From Bryobacterales bacterium (GTDB taxonomy: Bacteria > Acidobacteriota > Terriglobia > Bryobacterales > Bryobacteraceae), in NCBI GenBank assembly GCA_003170295.1, contig PNAJ01000144.1, positions 70,287 to 116,401 on the forward strand: a stretch of DNA of 46,115 nucleotides, written 5' to 3'. The translations under genes and the position numbers were made by a program. The notes under the pieces are model-generated. The model was not told where the DNA came from and did no database searches. It saw only the letters and a list, made by a program, of their open reading frames with translations. Positions 8,320-16,602 of this stretch are shown here, piece after piece; within the stretch, counting starts at the first letter, position 1, and each line of letters opens with the position of its first letter.

Positions 8320-9729
8320 CTAAAGCCGGCGACCGAAGATGACGTAGTCGAGTCCGCCGAAGAATTTGTCGCGTACGGCGGCGGGCAGTTCGGCGAGCGC
8401 GGGCATGGAATCGACGGCTGGGGATAATCGTTCGACCTCGATGCGGCCGAATCCTGCCTCTTCCATGTAGAAGCCCAGAAGTTGCGGAGGAACGGGACGC
8501 GTGTGCGTCGGGTCGATATAGAAATGCGTCGCAAAGATCGCGAGGCATTCCGGGTTCGGCGTTTCGATCACGGCGAGCGCGCCAGAGCGGAGTTTCTTCG
8601 CCATCAGCGCGACCAGATCCGGCAGGCGATGCGGGTCGACGTGCTCGACCACTTGCGCGCAATATATTCCACCGAGCGACTGATCGGCGAGCGCGTCTAG
8701 ATAGGCGAACATATCGGCCTGCTTCGCGTCGAGGCCCTTGGAGCGGCAGAGCGCCACGCACTCGCCGCTCTGATCGATGCCCGACGCGGCGAGACCGGCA
8801 TCGCGGGCAGCCTCGAGAAATTCGCCGCGTCCGCAGCCGAGGTCGAGCACCGGGGCAGAACCGGCGAATCGCAAGACGTAGTGGCGTTGGCGGTCGCGAA
8901 CATCTTCCTCGGGTCCGCGGAAATTTTCGGCGAATCGCAGCCAGTCGATGTTAATGGGTGTTTCGTGCGTAGAAGGAGCCGCCGCGGACACGGTCGTCGC
9001 GGCCGCTTTCTGACGAATCACTTTCAACTCGTTGTGAATGAGTCTTTCGTACTGGCGGCGGATCTCTTCGAGGTCGATCCACATGCGCTTTTGCACTTCG
9101 AGCGCGCTGCGATCGAGAGCATCGGTGAAGGCGCGATGCTGCTGCATGTTCGCGTCGCGGAAATTTTGTTCCATTAGCGTGACGCGATGTTGAAACGCAG
9201 CCTGCAACTCGGAAATCGTGCGAAGCATGTGAATTTCGCTCAACGAACGGCGCTCCTCGATGCCGACGCGCCACTCCGACCAATGTGTGCGAATGTCCTT
9301 CAACTCCTGCATCTCCAGATGGACCGCAGCCATTTCGTCGTTATGGATTCGAAGCAGGTCACGGTGATGGGACGCGAGCATTGCCAGCGCGCGATTCGTT
9401 TCCGCCAGCGCTTCCAGCGACGCTTGCACGCAGCGCATGGAGGCTCGATTGAATTCAATCTGTTCGCGCACGTGCCAATCGAGCGCGCGTGCAATTTTCT
9501 TTTTGAACCACTGCGCGATGGAGTTCTTGAGGCCGGGCGGACGCGGATTCACCTGGCCGATCGCCGCTACTTTCGCTTCCGCCGCATCGCGCGCGTGCAG
9601 CAGAGGATGCAGGTCGGCGGCGGCAACGCCCTCGACTCCCAACCCGTTTGCGGGGTGGCGGGCGCGCACGCGGTCGCGGACCGCCTGAATGGCCGCGGTC
9701 AACTCGTCGTCTTCTAAATTAGCGGCCAT
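8320..9729 (-). CDS. SAM-dependent methyltransferase with long N-terminal coiled coil
   Basis: Product of 469 aa. Residues about 60-250 are charged and helical, rich in Glu/Arg/Gln heptads, and predicted as coiled coil. Residues about 285-465 form a class I methyltransferase: VLDLGCGRGEFLEAA (motif I), GIDQS (motif II), AQVVEHVDPHRLPDL, then IETPNPECL and FYIDPTHTRPVPPQLLGFYMEEAGF, a pattern of polysaccharide-type methyltransferases. The coiled coil plus methyltransferase resembles chain-terminating O-antigen methyltransferases in plan, but no kinase domain is present and the substrate is unknown. ATG 9729 overlaps the queF end by 11 bp; it is the last gene of a three-gene minus-strand operon. 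Confidence 0.85.
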   Translation of the reverse strand: MAANLEDDELTAAIQAVRDRVRARHPANGLGVEGVAAADLHPLLHARDAAEAKVAAIGQVNPRPPGLKNSIAQWFKKKIARALDWHVREQIEFNRASMRCVQASLEALAETNRALAMLASHHRDLLRIHNDEMAAVHLEMQELKDIRTHWSEWRVGIEERRSLSEIHMLRTISELQAAFQHRVTLMEQNFRDANMQQHRAFTDALDRSALEVQKRMWIDLEEIRRQYERLIHNELKVIRQKAAATTVSAAAPSTHETPINIDWLRFAENFRGPEEDVRDRQRHYVLRFAGSAPVLDLGCGRGEFLEAARDAGLAASGIDQSGECVALCRSKGLDAKQADMFAYLDALADQSLGGIYCAQVVEHVDPHRLPDLVALMAKKLRSGALAVIETPNPECLAIFATHFYIDPTHTRPVPPQLLGFYMEEAGFGRIEVERLSPAVDSMPALAELPAAVRDKFFGGLDYVIFGRRL

Positions 9730-10117
9730 TTTTGCGTTTCCAACTGGCCGTGATTTTCGAGTACACTCCGCCGCGCGGCGTGAAATCGCCCACGATCTCG
9801 ATGGAGTGAGGTTTCGCCGCCTTGACGACGTCGGCGAGCATCCTGTTCACTACATTTTCCTGAAAAATTCCGAGATTGCGATACGCGAGCATATACATTT
9901 TGAGCGATTTCAGCTCCAGGCAAAGCTTGTCCGGCACGTATCGCAGGGTCAGCGTGCCGTGGTCGGGAAGGCCTGTTTTCGGGCATACGGAGGTGAATTC
10001 GGGCATCGTGATTTCGATTTCATAGCCGGTCTTATACTGATTCGGCCACGTCTCGATTTCCGGCAGTTCCGCATTCACTCCGGACGCCGCGTGATCGTCG
10101 GTATACTGACGCTTCAC
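9719..10117 (-). CDS. queF: NADPH-dependent 7-cyano-7-deazaguanine reductase
   Basis: Reduces preQ0 to preQ1 in queuosine tRNA-modification synthesis. The short unimodular type shows FTSVCPKTGLPDHG with the catalytic Cys, and ELKSLKMYMLAYRN containing the QueF signature, then EIVGDFTPRGG. The start is taken as GTG at 10117-10115, giving 132 aa (VKRQYTDD...). This GTG overlaps the stop of the upstream gene (GTGA). The longer frame to 10309 only overlaps the upstream gene and lacks family character. No other queuosine genes are in the window. Confidence 0.93.
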   Translation of the reverse strand: MKRQYTDDHAASGVNAELPEIETWPNQYKTGYEIEITMPEFTSVCPKTGLPDHGTLTLRYVPDKLCLELKSLKMYMLAYRNLGIFQENVVNRMLADVVKAAKPHSIEIVGDFTPRGGVYSKITASWKRKNGR

Positions 10118-11328
10118 TGCTGACTCTCCAATGCGTGTTGCAGCAGTCCGAGAAACTGGCCGACGTCCGTCACGATTCCGACGGCTTGTCCAGTGCCGCG
10201 ATCGCTGACCTTGGTGGCGACCGCCGGATTGATATCGACGCAGACGATTTTTACCCAGCTCGGCAGCATATTGCCGGTCGCGATCGAGTGCAGCATCGAT
10301 CCCAGGCACAGCACCAATCCCGCGCCGCGCAGTTCGACTGCGTAGGCGTCTTGCGCGAGATTCATGTCGGTGATGGTGTCGGGCAGCGGCCCGTCGTCGC
10401 GCAAACTACCCGCCAGCACGAAAGGCACATGAGCCCTCACGCATTCGTACATCACGCCGCGCGTGAGCTTTCCGCTTTCCACCGCCTTCGCGATACTGCC
10501 CGCGTGATTGATCGCATTGATCGCGCGCATGTGATTGCGATGACCGTGCTCTTCTTGCCGTCCGTCGGTTTGCCGCACGCCGAGCGACGTGCCGAGCAGT
10601 GCCGCTTCAATATCGTGCACGCCCAGCGCGTTCCCGGCGAGCAGCGCCTGCACCCAGCCGTTTTTGATTAGCGATGCGAGCGCTGGTCCCCCTCCGGTAT
10701 GAATCACAACGGGTCCGGCGACCACGACGATTTTCTGCCCTGCCGCGCGCGCCTGTTCCATCAACGTGACGCATTGCCGCACGGCGGTATCAAGCTGCCG
10801 CTCCGATGAGATGCCGTTGCTCATGAACGCGAACGCGAGCCGGTCGCGCTCCTTCGATTCCGGCAGCACGCGAATGCCGCGCATTCCGGTGACCACTCGG
10901 TCGCCCTTCTTCAAATCGCGCAGGCGGCGGCATGCTGCATGCCCATCGCCGACCACGATCATGGCGTCCATGCGCTGATTCTCGACCTCGATCCATTCCG
11001 CCTCGTGACGAACCTGCGTCCGGTGATTTGTCGTCGAATAAAAATCGAGCGGCGCGCAGCTATCCTGCTCCACCGTTTCGAGCGCGGCGTCGCCCGTATC
11101 GACCGGCGTGCAGCCGAGCGCGATCAGGTTCGAAAGCATCTGCTCCATATCGGCCGCATCGCTGGTCTCGACCTTCATCCGCAGACGCGAAGGCTCGGCG
11201 TTGGTCTTGCCGACGCTGAACCGCTCGACTTCAAATTTGCCGTTATATTCGACCACCGTGTCGAAGATGCGCTCCATCAGGTGCGAATCGATCAGGTGGC
11301 CTTCGGCCTCGACGACTTCCTGGAACAT
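10114..11328 (-). CDS. TIGR00300 / LOR-SDH-region protein, probable ornithine cyclodeaminase
   Basis: The 404-aa product matches in character the TIGR00300 family (LOR/SDH bifunctional enzyme conserved region plus a Rossmann-like domain), which includes the archaeal-type ornithine cyclodeaminases and the C-terminal half of cyanobacterial ArgZ/AgrE enzymes. Visible blocks: an N-terminal small domain (GHLIDSHLMERIFDTVVE ... SRLRMKVE), then VVVAGPVVIHTGGGPALA, GNALGVHDIEAALLGTSLGV, GHRNHMRAINAI, LAGSLRDDGPLPD and LCLGSMLHSIATGNMLPSWVKIVCVDINPAVATK. If active it would turn ornithine into proline and ammonia, linking it to the nearby arginine operon. Heads a minus-strand operon with queF and the methyltransferase; divergent from the gene starting near 11.38 kb. 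Confidence 0.78.
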   Translation of the reverse strand: MFQEVVEAEGHLIDSHLMERIFDTVVEYNGKFEVERFSVGKTNAEPSRLRMKVETSDAADMEQMLSNLIALGCTPVDTGDAALETVEQDSCAPLDFYSTTNHRTQVRHEAEWIEVENQRMDAMIVVGDGHAACRRLRDLKKGDRVVTGMRGIRVLPESKERDRLAFAFMSNGISSERQLDTAVRQCVTLMEQARAAGQKIVVVAGPVVIHTGGGPALASLIKNGWVQALLAGNALGVHDIEAALLGTSLGVRQTDGRQEEHGHRNHMRAINAINHAGSIAKAVESGKLTRGVMYECVRAHVPFVLAGSLRDDGPLPDTITDMNLAQDAYAVELRGAGLVLCLGSMLHSIATGNMLPSWVKIVCVDINPAVATKVSDRGTGQAVGIVTDVGQFLGLLQHALESQQ

Positions 11329-11383
11329 GAAATTTCAGGATAGCAATGTTGAGAAATCTCCGACGTTGAATCGACTAGTTATT

Positions 11384-11839
11384 GTGCCGAAACGGTTGCT
11401 AACGCTAATTGTGTGCATTTTGGGACTGGCCGCGGCCGCGCAAGGTCAGGCCCGAGCGGAATATATAGGTGGAACGGCAGATAAAGTGGCCGTCGGAGCT
11501 TCCGGCGCAATTGCCGTGAGCGACCCCCAGTATTTCGCCTTTTATTCGCGAAGATCCAACGTGCGGATCGCCTATAAGAACGTCAATCTTCTGGAATACG
11601 GCCAGACCGTCAGCCGGCGGCTCGATCTGGCGATCATCGTCTCGCCTGCGTTTTTGCTGGTGAAGAAGCGCAAACACTTTCTGACGGTCGGCTATACCGA
11701 TGACGACGGCAAGCAGCAGGCGCTGGTGTTTCGCGTGGACAAGAACGACATTCGCGCGATGCTGGCGAGCCTGGAAGCGCGCACCGGTCAGCGAGTGACG
11801 TATCAGGATGAAGAGGCGCGAAAGGCGGGACGAGGATGA
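11384..11839 (+). CDS. Secreted hypothetical protein
   Basis: No family recognised. The GTG at 11384 yields PKRLLTLIVCILGLAAAAQGQA, a clean signal peptide, followed by about 125 residues of beta-rich sequence (GTADKVAVGASGAIAV, FAFYSRRSNVRIAYKNVNLLEYG, LDLAIIVSPAFLLVKKRKHFLTVGYTDDDG, ALVFRVDKNDIRAMLASLEARTG). The second half resembles membrane-surface beta-sandwich proteins of Acidobacteria. In-frame ATG 11327 and TTG 11366 are alternatives but would put charged residues ahead of the signal peptide and overlap the divergent gene. Overlaps the next gene by 4 bp (ATGA). Confidence 0.7.
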   Translation: MPKRLLTLIVCILGLAAAAQGQARAEYIGGTADKVAVGASGAIAVSDPQYFAFYSRRSNVRIAYKNVNLLEYGQTVSRRLDLAIIVSPAFLLVKKRKHFLTVGYTDDDGKQQALVFRVDKNDIRAMLASLEARTGQRVTYQDEEARKAGRG

Positions 11840-12411
11840 CGCTCTTTTTACTGCTGCTGTTATTCGGCGACGATCTGGCCGATCAGCTCCCGAAGATCAA
11901 ACGTGTCTTCGTCGACCGGCTAACGGGCGGTGAAACGGCGGCGCAGATGCGCGACCTGATCATCACGGCGCTGCAAAATTCCAAACTGTTCGTCCTCACC
12001 GAAAATCAGGAACGAGCCGACGCATTCATCCGCGGGTCGGCCGAGGATTTGATTTATACCGACATGTTCAAGTCCTCCGACAACGTAACCATGCATGGCA
12101 ATTCGAGCGAGTCGGAGGGCGTGAGCTCAGATTCACGCTATAACGGCGCAAGCTCCGGCGTAAGCTCGCGCAGTTCAAGATCGATGGGCAGCGGAATCGG
12201 CGGCGGCGAATCGAGCGAAGTGAAGGAGCGGAAGCACGAAGCGCTGGCCACAGTGCGGTTGGTGAATAAGGATGGCGATGTGCTGTGGTCGACCACGCAA
12301 GAAAGCAACGGCGCAAAATTCCACGGCGCGAGCGCGGATGTAGCGGAGAAGATTGCGAAGCAGTTGGTGGCGGAGTATGAGCGGGTGAGGAAGTCGGGGA
12401 CGGTGAAATGA
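11836..12411 (+). CDS. Hypothetical exported protein with Ser/Gly-rich linker
   Basis: The 191-aa product is not assigned. The N-terminus TLFLLLLLFGDDL is hydrophobic but short, possibly a signal peptide. Residues 20-65 (KRVFVDRLTGGETAAQMRDLIITALQNSKLFVLTENQERADAFIRGSAE) have the feel of proteins that build a variable-activity domain of the CsgG/LpoB type. Residues 80-130 are a Ser/Gly/Asn-rich, low-complexity linker. The C-terminal part (KHEALATVRLVNKDGDVLWSTTQES ... VAEKIAKQLVAEYERV) is again a short alpha/beta region. It is coupled to the preceding secreted gene by an ATGA overlap; the two probably act together at the envelope. Confidence 0.7.
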   Translation: MTLFLLLLLFGDDLADQLPKIKRVFVDRLTGGETAAQMRDLIITALQNSKLFVLTENQERADAFIRGSAEDLIYTDMFKSSDNVTMHGNSSESEGVSSDSRYNGASSGVSSRSSRSMGSGIGGGESSEVKERKHEALATVRLVNKDGDVLWSTTQESNGAKFHGASADVAEKIAKQLVAEYERVRKSGTVK

Positions 12412-12421
12412 GTTAACAACG

Positions 12422-12886
12422 TCACCACGGAACGTCGTCCTCTACGACGACCTCAGTTTCAGCCTCTGATCCCTCGATGCCAAAATCGGGAGGTGGCATG
12501 CCGGCCGCAGGTTTCTGTGGAAAGTCCAATAGGCCAAATGTATTGGGAGCCGGTCGAGTGAAAAGTTGCCCCTTGCGAACATAGGCGGAGATCGACCCAC
12601 CCAGTGCCACTCGATTATCGTGCTCGTCGGGTTTGCCTATTGCCTTCACGATATCACTGATATGCATGGGCACTCCGCGTTCGCGAAGAGCCTCATAGGC
12701 CTTGTGAATGTTGGTTCCGCTGCGAAGGTCGCCGGAACGGTTTTCCTGGTTTTCTCGCGGGAGCAGACGCATCGTATCTTCAACCGCCCGCACATAAACC
12801 TCTAGATCCCTGATGCGGTCGTGGAGGGAGGCAATCTCTTGAAGCTTTTCATCAATGCGCTTCTGAAACTTTTCGCGTAAGCCCAT
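12422..12886 (-). CDS. Coiled-coil plus winged-helix protein
   Basis: Residues 1-45 form a coiled coil (FQKRIDEKLQEIASLHDRIRDLEVYVRAVEDTMRLL). Residues 60-120 look like a winged helix of the HARE type: IHKAYEALRERGVPMHISDIVKAIGK followed by GGSISAYVRKGQLFTRPAPNTFGLLDF. The tail is acidic. HARE-HTH domains are known from chromatin and restriction proteins, and a role in DNA binding is inferred. It is divergent from dinD with about 100 bp between starts, and the base composition is more AT-rich than the flanking genes, suggesting recent acquisition. The protein at 22990-23448 has the same architecture. Confidence 0.7.
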   Translation of the reverse strand: MGLREKFQKRIDEKLQEIASLHDRIRDLEVYVRAVEDTMRLLPRENQENRSGDLRSGTNIHKAYEALRERGVPMHISDIVKAIGKPDEHDNRVALGGSISAYVRKGQLFTRPAPNTFGLLDFPQKPAAGMPPPDFGIEGSEAETEVVVEDDVPW

Positions 12887-12952
12887 ATATGAGATTATGA
12901 CATTTTATGTGATAAACTTTCAATTGTATCCCTTCGGAGATGAAGTTTTATC

Positions 12953-12964
12953 GTATTTGTATAC
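12953..12964. promoter_or_regulatory. Candidate operator in the dinD promoter region
   Basis: GTAT-TTGT-ATAC, a 12-bp inverted repeat with a 4-bp spacer, sits 25 bp upstream of the dinD start in the AT-rich divergent interval 12887-12988. In other bacteria dinD is under LexA control, but LexA boxes differ between phyla and I cannot match this to a known box. It could equally bind the winged-helix protein encoded on the other side. Confidence 0.3.
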
Positions 12965-12988
12965 AGCTATTTGCGAAGGAGTGGTGGT

Positions 12989-13813
12989 ATGGATATCGGA
13001 TATAGCGAATGTATGGCCGGATTCGAAGCAGCCAAGCGTTTGACTGCGGCAAACGTTGAGTTTTGGATGGCACGAGATCTGATGAAGTTGCTCGGCTATG
13101 CCGCATGGGACAAATTTGAAGGCGTTATTGAGAAAGCGCGGAATGCTGCGAAGAGTGCAGGCGCACCCGTTGATAACCATTTTTCCCAAACGGCAAATAT
13201 GGTCTCCATCGGAAGCGGAGCCAAGCGCGAGAAGGCAGACTGGTATCTGACCCGGTACGCTGCATATCTGATCGCGATGAGTGCTGATTCAAGCAAGGTG
13301 GAGGTAGGGCATGCCATGACCTATTTTGCCGTAAAGACTCGCCGCCAAGAGATTCAGGAGCGGCAGATGCTCGGCGACGAAGAAAAGCGGGTTCAAATCC
13401 GGCTGAGGACTATTGGGAACAATAAGCGCTTGGCTGGTGCGGCAAAGAAGGCCGGCGTGATCCGATACGCGTTATTCCAGGATGCAGGCCATAGAGGATT
13501 CTACGGAGGTTTGGGGGTGTCCGAAGTAAAGCGGCGAAAGGGAGTTCCCGACGGCGAAGAATTGCTTGATCGGATAGGACCGTTAGAGTTATCCGCCCAC
13601 GATTTCAGAATCACGCTGACGGAGGATCGGCTAAATCGAGAGAACGTCGATACCGAGGCGGACGCGATCAATACGGTTCGCACGGTCGGAGGAGAGGTTC
13701 GAGCGGTAATGCAGAAAGAGGACGGAAAGAAGCCGGAAGACTTACCAATTGCCCCATCGATCAAGAAGATAGTACAAAAACATAGAAAGCAAATTGGTGG
13801 TGGCAAAGTATAA
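12989..13813 (+). CDS. dinD: DNA-damage-inducible protein D (DinD)
   Basis: Residues 15-130 carry the Bro-N-like core of DinD: FEAAKRLTAANVEFWMARDLMKLLGYAAWDKFEGVIEKARNA, with HFSQTANMVSIGSGAKREKADWYLTRYAAYLIAMSADSSK, and then the helical RRQEIQERQM. The C-terminal half, with FYGGLGVSEVKRRKGVPDGEELLDRIGPLELSAHDFRITLTEDRL, is also family-like. In E. coli DinD is SOS-induced and inhibits RecA-mediated strand exchange. ATG 12989 is chosen because AAGGAG at 12976-12981 is ideally spaced. Composition is AT-richer than the flanks. It forms a two-gene accessory patch with the divergent winged-helix gene. Confidence 0.9.
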   Translation: MDIGYSECMAGFEAAKRLTAANVEFWMARDLMKLLGYAAWDKFEGVIEKARNAAKSAGAPVDNHFSQTANMVSIGSGAKREKADWYLTRYAAYLIAMSADSSKVEVGHAMTYFAVKTRRQEIQERQMLGDEEKRVQIRLRTIGNNKRLAGAAKKAGVIRYALFQDAGHRGFYGGLGVSEVKRRKGVPDGEELLDRIGPLELSAHDFRITLTEDRLNRENVDTEADAINTVRTVGGEVRAVMQKEDGKKPEDLPIAPSIKKIVQKHRKQIGGGKV

Positions 13814-13977
13814 AAACAATGTAGAAGGCAGGTCGACGAGGCTTTTGCCTAACCGTAGACTCATACCGACAGCTTACAATATGCACATGAAGGCTCTGGT
13901 CTTCTGCATCGTCTCGCTCACCCCCTGCGTCGATCAGCAGCCCCCGAGTACCCGACCTCGACGCGCAGCGCGCGGCG

Positions 13978-14379
13978 ATGAAAAAACTTGAATTCCTGGT
14001 TGGAAAGTGGTCCGGCGAGGCTCGCATTTTCCGAGCGGAGCCAGTCGTCATGACGCAAACCGAGGAAGCGCAGTACAAGCTCGACGGGCTCGTTCTCGTG
14101 ATCGAAGGAGTCGGGCTCACGCAGGCGCTCGGAGTCGTCTCCTATGACGACGAAAGCGGAAAATACACGATGCGCGCGTTCAACGACGGGCGTTTTCTGG
14201 AGACCGAGGTGAAGGTCGACGGCAACAGCATCACGTGGGGATTCGCCTTGGAACAGATTCGAACCAGTGCGTTGCTGCGGATCGATGAAAAAGGCGATTG
14301 GACGGAGCTTCACGAAATCACGATTGGCTCGCAGCTTCCGAAAAAGTACATGGAGCTCCGCATCAGCCGGTGGAAATAG
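13978..14379 (+). CDS. Small beta-barrel (lipocalin-like) hypothetical protein, leader possibly frameshifted
   Basis: The 133-aa product begins KKLEFLVGKWSGEARIFRAEP and continues with alternating strands (QYKLDGLVLVIEGVG, ALGVVSYDDESGKYTMRAFNDGRFLETEVKVDGNSITWGFALE, LRIDEKGDWTELHEITI), the pattern of small lipocalin-like DUF proteins. Function unknown. Just upstream, ATG 13887 encodes KALVFCIVSLTPC, a signal-peptide-like start, but in a different frame; the frame of the main protein is open back to 13891 and reads PDLDAQRAAMKKLEF, as if continuous with a leader. A single-base change between about 13900 and 13950 would join them. Either the protein starts at 13978 without a leader, or the copy is frameshifted. 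Confidence 0.7.
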   Translation: MKKLEFLVGKWSGEARIFRAEPVVMTQTEEAQYKLDGLVLVIEGVGLTQALGVVSYDDESGKYTMRAFNDGRFLETEVKVDGNSITWGFALEQIRTSALLRIDEKGDWTELHEITIGSQLPKKYMELRISRWK

Positions 14380-14392
14380 GTACACTTCAGCC

Positions 14393-16168
14393 GTGCGACG
14401 TTTTCTATTCATTCTCTGCTGCACCGCGTTGCTCTCAGCGCAAACGCTACGACAGGCGGGCGCTCAACGAGCCCTTCTCATCGGCGCCGCGGCCGATGCC
14501 ACTGACGCAAATCCGGACCCACTGGTGAAGGAGCCGCTCTATGCGTCCACTCTCGAGACGCAGTACAGCATGCTGGAGCCGGAGAACGCGATGAAGTGGG
14601 CTTCCATTCATCCCGCGCAGACCAGGTACAACTTTCAGCCGGGCGATGAGCTGGTCGCATTCGCGCAAGCGCATCAGATGCAGACGCGCGGACACAATCT
14701 CTGCTGGTGGTCTTACAATCCGGCGTGGGTGACGAATCTTGCAGCCACCGCGACGCCCGCGACGATGGCGAGCGTTTTCCAGGATCACATCAACACCGTC
14801 GTCACGCATTACAAAGGACAGGTCTTCGCGTGGGACGTCGTCAATGAAGCGTTGAGCGATTCGCAGCCCGCCGGCGGAATCGCGCTCAAGGATTCCATCT
14901 GGTACAACCAGCCGGGTATCGGCGCGACGGGAACCGGCTACGTCGAGCAGGCGTTTCGCTGGGCGCACGCGGCGGATCCGAACGCGCTGTTGTTCTATAA
15001 CGAGTACAGCGTCGAAGCGCCGGGCGCGAAGTTTAACGCGATGCTCGCCATGGTGAAGGATTTCGTGGCGCGCGGCGTGCCGATCAACGGAGTCGGGCTC
15101 CAGATGCACATCGGCATCACTGGTTCTCCCAGCAGCGCGGGGCTCGCGCAGAATATCCAGCAATTGACTGCGCTCGGGTTGCAGGTCCACATCACTGAGA
15201 TGGACGTGAAGCTGCCGGTCGATTCGAGCGGCGTGGCATCGGCGGCGGACCTCCAGTCGCAGGCGCAAACCTATCAGCGCATTCTCACGGTCTGCCTGCA
15301 AAATCCGGGATGCACCGCGTTTCAAACCTGGGGATTCACCGACAAGCATTCGTGGATCCCCGGCTCCTATCCGGGATTCGGCGCGGCCCTTCCCTTCGAT
15401 GCGAGCTATCAGGCGAAGCCGGCGGTCGCCTCCATGATCGGCGCGATGCAGACGGTGCCTCCGGTGTTGAACGCCGCCGCGCTCGTGAATGCCGCGAGCT
15501 ATAAGGGCGGGGCGGTCGCGCCCGGCGAACTGGTGACGCTCTTTCAAGCCAACTACGGACCGGGGAGTTTGGTCGGCGCGCAGCTCGATAGCAACGGACT
15601 TGTCTCATCGAACCTCGCGGGCACGCAAATGTTTTTCGACGGAATTGCCGCGCCGTCGATCTACGCGCTCGCGGGGCAGGTGAGCGCCGTGGTCCCATAT
15701 GGAGTTTCCAGCAAGCAGCAGACGGTGGTTCAGTACGAATACAACGGCGTCCTGTCGAACACCGCGACGCTTCCGGTCGTGCCGTCGGCTCCCGCGATTT
15801 TTGCCCTCGACGCCTCAGGCAGCGGGCCAGGGATAGTCTTGAATCAGGATTTGTCGCTGAACACGTCGTCGAATCCGGCGGCCGGCGGCAGCGTGATCGC
15901 GGTGCTCGCGACCGGCGGAGGAACAGTGCAAGGAGGAGCAACCGATGGCGCGCTCGCTCCGGGCGCGGGGAATCAGACGCTGCCCGTCACGGCCACCATC
16001 GGCAATGTCACCGAGACCGCTGTTTATGCGGGTCCCGCGCCCGGCGAAGTAAACGGCGTCATGCAAGTGAACCTGACGGTTCCCACGGGCCTGACCGGTG
16101 CGCAGCCGCTTATCCTCATTGTGGGCGGCGTGTCGAGCCAAAGTGGAATCACGGTCGCGATTAAATAG
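14393..16168 (+). CDS. GH10 endo-1,4-beta-xylanase with Solibacter-type C-terminal domain
   Basis: Secreted hemicellulase of 591 aa. Signal peptide RRFLFILCCTALLSAQT. Residues about 25-340 are a family 10 glycoside hydrolase: MLEPENAMKWASIHP, RGHNLCWW, WDVVNEAL with the acid/base Glu, HITEMDVKLP with the nucleophile Glu, and FQTWGFTDKHSW. Residues about 360-591 match the TIGR03437 type domain (VNAASYKGGAVAPGELVTLF ... IFALDASGSGPGIVLNQD ... GVMQVNLTVPTGL), found in many copies in Solibacter; its function is unknown. GTG 14393 is chosen because it starts the signal peptide; the frame extends upstream but overlaps the previous gene. Converges with the receiver-domain gene, overlapping by 8 bp. 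Confidence 0.93.
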   Translation: MRRFLFILCCTALLSAQTLRQAGAQRALLIGAAADATDANPDPLVKEPLYASTLETQYSMLEPENAMKWASIHPAQTRYNFQPGDELVAFAQAHQMQTRGHNLCWWSYNPAWVTNLAATATPATMASVFQDHINTVVTHYKGQVFAWDVVNEALSDSQPAGGIALKDSIWYNQPGIGATGTGYVEQAFRWAHAADPNALLFYNEYSVEAPGAKFNAMLAMVKDFVARGVPINGVGLQMHIGITGSPSSAGLAQNIQQLTALGLQVHITEMDVKLPVDSSGVASAADLQSQAQTYQRILTVCLQNPGCTAFQTWGFTDKHSWIPGSYPGFGAALPFDASYQAKPAVASMIGAMQTVPPVLNAAALVNAASYKGGAVAPGELVTLFQANYGPGSLVGAQLDSNGLVSSNLAGTQMFFDGIAAPSIYALAGQVSAVVPYGVSSKQQTVVQYEYNGVLSNTATLPVVPSAPAIFALDASGSGPGIVLNQDLSLNTSSNPAAGGSVIAVLATGGGTVQGGATDGALAPGAGNQTLPVTATIGNVTETAVYAGPAPGEVNGVMQVNLTVPTGLTGAQPLILIVGGVSSQSGITVAIK

Positions 16169-16529
16169 AGCCCGCGTATCTCTTGAAAATCTGCTGCATG
16201 TTCTGCGAAAACGCCGACCGCGCCAGCACCATGTTGCAGCCCGCTTCCTGAGCCTTCTGCTTCAACTCGCCCTGCACGTGGGAGACGAAGCCAACCAGGT
16301 TGATCCCCTGCAGCTCCGGTGTCGATTTCAACTCGCCGATGAGCCGCAGCGGATCGATCGACGCGCAATTCAGGTCGATCACGATCACCGACGGCTGCAA
16401 TTTCGCGCGCTCGATGGCGTCGATTTCGCTTTTTACGAACTCGACGGCGATCCCCGCATGCTTGGCGGACTCGTTGATCTTTACGGTAAAAAACAGGTCC
16501 TCAATCACGGCCAGGACTTTTTTCGGCAT
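16161..16529 (-). CDS. Stand-alone receiver-like (CheY-fold) protein
   Basis: The 122-aa product has the CheY fold pattern: KKVLAVIEDLFF (acidic pair E-D), PSVIVIDLNC with the candidate phospho-acceptor Asp, INLVGFVSH (Ser for the conserved Thr/Ser) and CNMVLARSAF where the conserved Lys is replaced by Arg. The missing Lys makes normal phospho-signalling uncertain. ATG at 16529 is preferred over the longer frame that extends into the zwf region. Divergent from zwf. Confidence 0.8.
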   Translation of the reverse strand: MPKKVLAVIEDLFFTVKINESAKHAGIAVEFVKSEIDAIERAKLQPSVIVIDLNCASIDPLRLIGELKSTPELQGINLVGFVSHVQGELKQKAQEAGCNMVLARSAFSQNMQQIFKRYAGSI

Positions 16530-16602
16530 AAGTTTTGAATTAATTTGATCGAAACGGAACGGTGGAAGTACGATTGATCTTAGCATGGTATGTTGAAAGC
16601 CA

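Noticed and set aside
14447..15547. Minus-strand 366-aa ORF under the xylanase
   Set aside because: Shadow of the GH10 gene, whose catalytic motifs are intact in the plus frame.
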